From: Semisulcospira habei
Taxonomy: Eukaryota > Mollusca > Gastropoda > Semisulcospiridae
Reading direction: 5' to 3'
Length of the DNA: 64,000 nucleotides
Assembly: GCA_036245525.1 (NCBI GenBank)
Contig: BTPG01000004.1
Location: forward strand, 165,280,260-165,344,259
Shown: positions 41,801-50,800 of the stretch, piece after piece
Layout: the number at the start of each line of letters is the position of its first letter
Position numbering within the stretch: position 1 is the stretch's first letter
Translations under genes and position numbers: made by a program
Notes under the pieces: generated by a model
What the model was told of the DNA's origin: nothing
The model's database searches: none
Seen by the model: the letters and a program-made list of their open reading frames with translations, nothing else

Positions 41801-44800
41801 TCATTTAGTTCTGGGAGTTTGAGAGGGAAACAGGGTTTTAGAAAAAGCACTAGTATTTAGTAAGGGAGAGAACTGTGCATTAATTCACAGTTCTTGCCTT
41901 TACTAGTGTTTTTTGTCTACCGTATTGAAAATATGGTAGACTGTGAGATGGGGCTGGTCGGAGCGCATTCCATAGCAGTGTTGATTCTAGAGCGCGTTTT
42001 GCGCGATTTCTCGCGCAATATTGTGCTCCAAATCGCAAAAAAAAAAACGATAGCGCGGCCGAAGAATCGCAGAAAAAAGAAACTGGACGCTTTTTTGCAC
42101 GACCAGCGTGGCCGCACCGCTGCTGCGTAAAAGCCTGCTCGAGCGTCTTGGTGCAGTGTGGCCTGAGTCGAGCCAGGGCAATTTCACTATTATTCACCTG
42201 TTTAACACGAACACAGATTCCATTCACAGAAAACCAATTCACGTGTCGCTCTCGTGCTGTGGAAGTACACATGACAGATCAGAGCGAACTCTAGTCTGTG
42301 ATTGGCTGAATAGCCTTCGGCTGTTGTAATCTGTCTTCTCATTGGCTAGCATTTCTGTACTGTATTCATGTTGTATCATTCGTGTACCAACACAACCCTT
42401 TTACCGATGCGGGATTGTACTTCAGCCTGTGTTGCTTTTACCTGAGGATTGTAACTTAGTATGGATTTTACCTGATGGATTTACATTAAATACTCGAGCT
42501 GTACACGTTTCCTTGTGTTTTCCTAGCGAGCTGAAGGTATGCATAGAAAGTACGATAATGTCGTGCACTTTTAACCTGGTACTCATTCACGCACACGACG
42601 GTCTTACACACTTTCTCCTTGAGGGCCGTGATCAATTTTGAGGCCATATTGGTTAACACGAAATACGGTTAACACGAAGTGATTTTCCGCCGTGTCCCCA
42701 GAAATTCGTGTTAAGCGGAATCCACTGTATGTATTAATGTGTGATTATGTCGTTTTAAAGTAAGCAGTGCAACGCGATTTGAGGGCCTCCTTTTACACCT
42801 TGAGGGGCTCCCTTTTTTGATTAGAGGGAGCCTTTGGGCTCACTTTTCTGAAATCCTAGAATCAACACTGCCATAGCATGCAAATGACCTTGTGGGCGGG
42901 TGGGCCTTGAATTCTGGCAAAGAAGTAACAAGATGGAAATGACGTCATGTCTAGCTACGCAGATCTTGCTGATGAATCTACTTTTGGCGCGAAGCTCCTT
43001 ATGTGTATGTGCGTATGTATTTTTAACAAGAACATCGAAGTTTTCATACGTACAAGCTTGAAAATAGAGGAAATGTTGTATTCAATTTCAAGATTTGTCT
43101 AGGAGAGCCTCCGAGCATATTGAAATTGGATGTCTCATTGAAGAGTTAAAAAGAGTTTATAGAAAGTTGATTGACCCACAGTAGAGTCCGTAATTTTGAT
43201 TATGTGCACTTGAAATTGTGGATATAGCTAGTTTGAAGAAAGCAGAGATAAGAATCTTCCGCCTTTTAGCGGAAATCCGCTCTTTCGGAAGGTCCCAGGG
43301 TCATTTTTGAGATCGGTTTAAATCCGGTGAGAAAATTTTAGTGTATATGACTAGGGTGAGTTGTTGATTTTCGATCTCGCAGCTTATTCCCACTCGTTCC
43401 CATGCGGATTGTTGTCATTTGGTTCGCTCTCACTTCGTTTCCGTCGATCCACCAAGCTTTCCTCCTTTTTGTCATTTTAGGATTCTCATCTCTGAGAAAG
43501 ACATTGGATGAGTTCGTTGGCCAGCTTTGTACCTCTTCAATTTTTTCGAAAATAAAAATTTATTGCAGAACAAAAACAAGATGGGATGAACCATAACCCA
43601 CAAAGTCCCTTCTATATGAGAGCTGTCCTCGCTGTCGATGGTCTCTACCTTTTGTCTTTGACCTGATTCTGATGTTGAATTATCTTCTATTGAAAAAGTC
43701 TCGCAGATCTGCCAATGCGTCAGTGAGTTCTATATAATAAGGTGTGCAGGACATACGCGTCATTGATTTGTCAAACGTCATTGTTTTAGTTTTTACGTAA
43801 TTTTATATTTTACGTGATATGAGCTTCACTTTTGCTTCATAGGCTTGAGAAAATTGTGACAAAACTAGAACTTCATGGTACAATTTCAGTTTCAGTCTTG
43901 CTATAATTTGTGTGAAAGCAGGTTGACTTTGTTTACCTAGCCACTAAGTACACGGGTCACCTGCATGCTCTTCTGAAAGCACGTTGATGTGTGTGTGTGC
44001 GCGCGCGTTCCAAACATCTCCAAGAGGCATAGATCCTCATGCGCCTGGAGGGCGCATGAGGTGCTATTCCTACTGTAGATGCGCGCATGTTTGTGTTAGA
44101 GAGAGAGAGACAGCCATGCGTGAGAGAAAAAAACGACGTCATATTTAAAGTATTATAATTATCAGTGTCTGCGTGGTGACGGAGTTGCCCCTTTACGTCA
44201 CCGCCACTGTCTGACTTTCTCTAGAAGTAAAGGTTCTTTAGTGTTTTAATTTTTTTTCTGAAAAGAATTAATTTTTACTAAAGAAGTTTAAAGGATACAA
44301 AGCTGGCTAACGAACTCATCCAATGTCTTTCTCCAAACTAGCTATATGCAAAAGTTCAAGTAAATATGACAAAAATTATGGACTCTAATCTGGGTAAACT
44401 GACTTCCTATTAACGGTTTATGTCTTCAATGTGACATTCAATTACAATATGCTCAGAGGCTGTCTTAGCCACCCACTTTAGAAAGATTTTTGCCAAGTTT
44501 CAAGCTTGTGTGTACAGAAATATCAGAGATTCTCTTGTTTACATACATACGCACACTCATATGTACGTTCAGCAGCGAGGTTAGCGTAACTAGACATGAC
44601 GTAATTTTTATTTTGCTACTTCAATTGTTAGAGGTTTAACCTGCCTGCCTTTGACATCAGAGACATGCTGTTAAATTCGCCCCACCGCAACCCGTCTTAA
44701 AAAGTCCCTCCTATAAATAGAAGAAACTTAACAAGATGAGGATTTCATCCCAAAGTCTACCTTGTTGTTTGGAGCTCACATGCGTTTTTCTTTTAGGAAC

Positions 44801-47800
44801 ATTCAGAGTTGTTCATATTTTTAAGCTTATCCTTCTGATCCATTTCCCTCCTCTCTAAGCCAACCTCTGATCAACACACACGCCGGTGCACACAAATAAA
44901 GACTGACACCCGGCGCTTCCCGCCATTAATACGCTCTGTGGGTTGGGGTAGCAACCAGAATTCGTAAGAAGAAGAATAGCTCGAGCAGCAAAATGACGTC
45001 AATATAAGCTTCACGTCATGGCATCGCTGGTCTCACGACGCGGTGTATACTGTGACGAATTTGATGTTTCACGTCACTTATCTGAAAGCTTCCAGAGCTG
45101 GCTGTTTTGTTCCATACAGCCTCTTCCAGGGCTGACTGTTGGAAGTAAATAGTGGCTCCAAAACTTGCAAAAATGAATTAATTATTATTGAAAAAGTTGA
45201 AGAGGTACAATGCTGGATTACGAACACATTCAATATACTCCCTTTAATCTCCTTCCCACCCCCACTCCGCCAGATCCACACGGCAATGGCACACACAGAC
45301 GGCAGACACACGGCGCTTCCTACCGGTTATATGTTCTGTAGGCTGGTGTAGCCACAGCCATTTTGAAGAATAATGCCCACAAGGCCTCTTCTATATGAGC
45401 TTGCATGCATATTCCACCTTTTCCACAATACGTTCGCAAATATCATTCAAAAATTGAGAGACTGTCTTACTAAATGAAGGAGAATATTGTGCCAGCTCAT
45501 ACACATGCAAGGGTGGGACTTTTCTGCCTACAGCTGGATTTAAAAAAAAAAAAAGAAGGTGCCAGTCCAATCTAGTGCTACTACCCTTGAACTACTGCTG
45601 TTGACTGATCTGTCTCACACAGCTAGTGCTCAGTCTTTAACCCTTTGCATGTCAGTAGCGGTTTTTGTCATGATTTATGTAGGAATCATCATGACAAAAT
45701 GGTACTGACTCGCAACGGGTTAAAACGCTTTCCAAAAATCGGTGTGTGGTCCATTTTAACATCACACGATGCCGCCCCCCTGCGCTGGGATGATCAGGGG
45801 CAGTATGTGAATGTACTTACCCCCTTTATGCTGCCTCAACACTGATTACAGCACCTTTGGCTACATGCTTAACTCATTCAGCCCCGACAGACCACAGCAA
45901 GACATAGATCGAGCATGATAGTTTAAGGGTGGTGCCAGAATAGCTTGACGCCTATGGGCGCCAAGCTATTCTGGCTTCACCCTTGAACTATTGTGCTCGA
46001 TTTGTCTCTTGAATTGTCATACAGTCTTTCAGAGGGCAACTTCAAAATTTGGTCCTGGGGCACAATGTGTCATGGATGTTAAAAGGTTTCCACATTCCTT
46101 CTGCGATAAGATAGGTAGTGACTGATCTCTGTACTTGTTTGTCTATTTTGAAGAAGGATATTTACCCCAAATATTAAGAAATTGTGTTATAACTGTATTT
46201 TCTAAGCGTGTTTCTTTCTCTGTTGGGTTCTTCTCTCTTATAGATGTTAGATGTTCACTTTTTACTTTTTCATTATTTAAGTCCCTTCTACTTATAGAAG
46301 GGACTTTTTAGGATGGGTCGCGGTGGGGCGAATTTAATAGCATGTCCATGATGTCAAAGGCGGACAGGCTAAACCTCTAACAATTGAAGTAACAAGATAA
46401 AAATTACGTCATGTCTAGTTACGCTAACCTTGCTGCTGAATGTACATTTGGCACGAAGCGCCGTATGTGTGTATGTATGTAATCAAGAAAATCTCCGATA
46501 TTTCTGTACACTCAAGCTTGAAACTTGGCGAAATACTTTCTTAAGTGGGTAGCTAAGAGAGCCTCCGAGCATATTGTCTACTGAATGTCTCATTGAAGAC
46601 ATAAACAACCGTTTATAGGTAGTCAGTTGACCCAGATTAGAGTCCGTAATTTTGTCATATTTACTTGAACGTTTGCCTATTTTATAGCTAGTTTGGAGAA
46701 AGATATTGGATGAGTTCGTTAGCCAGCTTTGTGTCCTTTCAAATTCTTTAGTAAAAATTAATTCTTTTCAGAAAAGAATTAACACACTGAAATTAAAAAC
46801 CTTTACATCTAGGGAAAGTCAGACAGTGGTGGTGCCGTAAAAGAGGCAACTCCGTCACCACGCAGACACTGACGTGACATGATACTCTAAATATGACGTC
46901 ATTCTCTCTTGCACGCACGGTTTCTCTCTCTCTCACGATCACACAAACATGCCCGCATCTCTAGTAGGAATAGATTCTATCTATCTATGCCTCTTGGAGA
47001 TGTTTGGACCGCGCACGCATGCACTAATACGTACACACACATCGACGCGCTTTCAAAAGAGCATGCAGGTGACCCGTGTACTTAGTATGTCATGTAGCTA
47101 GGTAAAGTCAACCTGCTTTCACACAAATTATAGCAAGACTGAAATTGTACTGTTAAGTTCTAGTTTTGTCAGCCATTTTCTCAAGCCTATGAAGCGAAAG
47201 TGAAACTCCTATCACGTAAAATATAAATTTACGTAAAAACTAAAACTTACGTCATGACAAATGACGTTTGACAAATCAATGACGTGTTATGTCCTGCACC
47301 CCTTGTAGAACTCACTGATGCATTGGCAGACCTGCGAGACTTTTACAATAGGAGATTATTCAACATCAGAATCAAGTCAAAGACAAAAGGTAGATACCAT
47401 TGACAGTGAGGACAGCTCTCATATAAGGGACTTTGTGAGTTATAGTTCATCCCATCTTGTTTGAAGCTCTTATTTTATTAATACGCTAGCTTTTATAATG
47501 GTAGACTATCAGCTGGCGAGCCAAAGAAAAATAATGTCATTATTAGACATTGATTTAGGTTAGGGTGTTAAGCATATCGAATAAGAATGCCCGTACCCAG
47601 GAAAAAATATATTCCAGGTGTAGAGTTATGAATTAAGGTTTACATTGACCAGCTTTTCTCTTACATCACAAAATGTATTCCTTAACCGATATTAAATTAA
47701 AAAGGATTTGTTAAACAATCTGCTACAATGTTTAAATTATAAAGTCATGTCCATTACTTATACAAAATGTTTATGATGTGAACAATGAAGATAAAGTTAT

Positions 47801-50800
47801 TTCCCCTGTAGCAAGTACAAAATCTGTTTTTTCCTTCAGTTATAGTCATTGCTTTTCCATTGTGAAAAGAAAGTATCTTGATACTGACAGACAACAATAA
47901 CACACTTTCTGTGAAAAAAAAGTCCTGCAGTGATTAATTTGTAAGCTTATACATTCAGCTACCAGACACCACAGTAGGAGATGAGTTGGCTTTAATATTC
48001 AAGGGTTGTGCCTGATTAGCTTGGCACAACCCCTTAATTATCATTAAATTTAATTTTAACTAGTGCATGAATTAAAGGATTTGTTAAACAGGCATACAGT
48101 AGATAGGGGGGAAAAAAATCAACAGTATGGGCAGCAACTGTGCATGAATGCACAGTTCTCGCCCTTATTATTGCCTTTCCCTCCCCCCCCCCCCCCTGCC
48201 CTTTACCTACTTCTTACCTCATTTTAAAATGCAGTGAATTTCTATATTTATAAAATAAAAGTGCAGAGGACCTAACATTATTTTTTTTATATTCAAAGTT
48301 TGTTCTTAGGTGGAGCAATAGAAAATGTATAGTCTGGACCTCTGAAAATAATGAAATGAGACTGTCATGCCTGATGATGTTATAGGGAAAATTCAGCTGT
48401 TACCCATTAAATTTTGCTGCCACTGTATATAAACTTTTGTATCCGAAATCTTTCCTCATTCAAAAGCCCAAACCGTTCAAGAAACATGGATACAAATTGG
48501 TCTCAGCAAGAGGCATAGATCCTCATGAGCCCCCGCAGCTGCGGGGGCGTGTGAGGCTCATTGTCTCTTGCAGATGGATCATGTTCACTCTTTCTTGGCA
48601 GTGAAGGAGTTGACCCCCTTGAGCGGGCAGCCACTTGTCCTTTTTTAATAAAAGTGGGTTGGTGTAGGGGTGGGGGGGGAGGGGGGGGGGGGTCAAGTCT
48701 TCAACTCTTGAGAGCAAGTGCAGCAAAATGCCCTTACTTTTATTGCAGAGGAGAAAATAAAGGCGAAGAAGGAGAGCAAGGTGAAGAACAAGAAGAACAA
48801 GGAGAAGGCGACCAAATCTAAGGCAAACATCCAAGAACTGCAGGAGAAACTCAAAGCGAGGATAGGGGAGCTCCAAGGTATTAATTGCATTTTTTCGTGC
48901 ATGACGTTCCTAGATCGAACCCCTTTTGCCCCGACACTATGACAAGATGTGGATCCACTGGAAAGCTGTGGCCTTCATTTACATTCCCAGCTTAACTATT
49001 TAGCCCCGTGACCCTGCAGCAGGAGATAGATTGATCATGATAATTCAAGGGTAGCGCCAGATGAGCTTGGCGCCTGAAGGCACCAAGCTCATCTGGCACC
49101 ACCCTTGAATTAGCATGATCAAGCCATCTCCTACAACTGGTACATAGTCGTTAGACAACGCCTCCAAAAGTTTGGAAATGCGGCCGTGGGGTTAAGAGGG
49201 TTAAGGTTGCTCATGACTGTTACTGTTAGCCCTCAGTTTAGTTTTATAGTTATTAACCCCTCTCCAGCCAATGAAGGCATATTTTGTTTCTGAAATCCTT
49301 GGTCATTCAGCAGCCAAAGCCACAGGAACATGAAACAAATTGGTGTCAGCGAGTGACATGGATCCTCATGAACCCTGCAACTGCAGCGGCTCATGAGGGT
49401 CTATGTCTCTTGAAGTGGGATGAGGTTCAGCTTTTCTCAGCTGTGAAGGAGTTAATATACCCTCCTTCAGGCTTACAAGGCTCACTGTGGACCGACACAG
49501 GTCTCAATAGCCTAAATTATTGTTGCTTTGATCTGCGTGTTTGTAATATGTCTTCTTGGGGTTTTTTTCAGCTAAGCGAGCTGGGACCCTGACAGAGGCG
49601 GAACTACAGGAACAGAAACGGCTAGAGCGAAAACGACGAAAATTGGACAGTAAGACAAAAAACAAACAGAAAAAGACAAAAAACGGCAGCATCCCCATCA
49701 CAAATTCCATACCCACCCTGTCTGTGAGTGCGCAGAAAAAGAAAAACACTAAACCAATCTTCAACAAAGAAGGCAAGATGGTGTTCAGTAAATTTGACTT
49801 TACGGAATCAGGAGAGAAGGACGATGCGGGGAAGAGCAGCCTGGTAGGCAAGGACTACAAACGATTGCTCAAGAAACTGGAGCAGCGAGATGAGAAGGTG
49901 TCAAAGGTCAAAGAGCGCGACCCTTCTGCAGCAGCTAGGCTGGAGCAGAAACATGTTTGGCAGGTAAGGTTGGAATTGATTAGCTCGGTAGCAACTCTAG
50001 TTGTGATGCTTCCTTTCTTGATGCTTCCTCTCCTGCAGGAAAGGGTTACAGGTTCATTTCACACACGCAAGTCGAGTGAGGTATCCACATTCAAGAGACA
50101 CAGACCCTCATGATTCCCTGCAGTTGTAGGGGCTCATGAGGATCTATGTCTCTTGCTGAAACCAATTTCTTTGTTGCAGCCTGCATGTTGGATTTAACCC
50201 TTTTAGCCCCAAGGTCCCATTTCTCAAATTTTGGAGGTGTTGCCTAACGACTATGTACCAGCAGGCCTGCCTACCGTCCCTGAGTACCCGTATTTGTCCC
50301 GGAAACTTGTTAAAAGTACCTAGCCGTCCTGGGAATACGGTTTTCTCAAAGGCGTCCCGGGAGAAAAAAAAAAAAAAAATCAAGCAGGCGACAGGGACTT
50401 TTTGTGCGGTCTCGCGGCGTCTACCGAATGTTACTCTCGCGCTCCCTGAGATTTTTTTAGTCCAGCGCATGCGCACACAGTCATTCACAAATTTCGAATG
50501 AGAAAATGGCGACAAAGAGGAAAGCGCAAGATACCACTCTCAGCAAACTGACAAAGAAGCGCAGCCAAATCTACATTGCGAAGTATATTGAAAAATGGCC
50601 TTTTATTAAGCCTGGAAAAATCGAGACTTACGTGGCTTGTGAAATATGTGCTTGTGAGTTGTCTGTGAAATCTGGCGGCAGCGATGACATCGTTCGGCAT
50701 GTGGAAACAGAAAAGCACAAGGCTAATGAAAAACTTCGAAAGAGCGAGAAACAGAACAGTAAAATCACCGGATTTTTGGCAACAAAATCAAGTGCTAAAG

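Larger units (their letters stand above)
41905..43600 (-). mobile_element. Family O element with two insertions
   Basis: Minus-strand copy: TCTACCGTATT...GATGGGGCTGG at the edge, then ATGACGTCATGTCTAGCTACG, GAGCCTCCGAGCATATTG and TTGGATGAGTTCGTTGGCCAGC. It is interrupted at 41976-42870 and 43243-43494. Confidence 0.75.
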
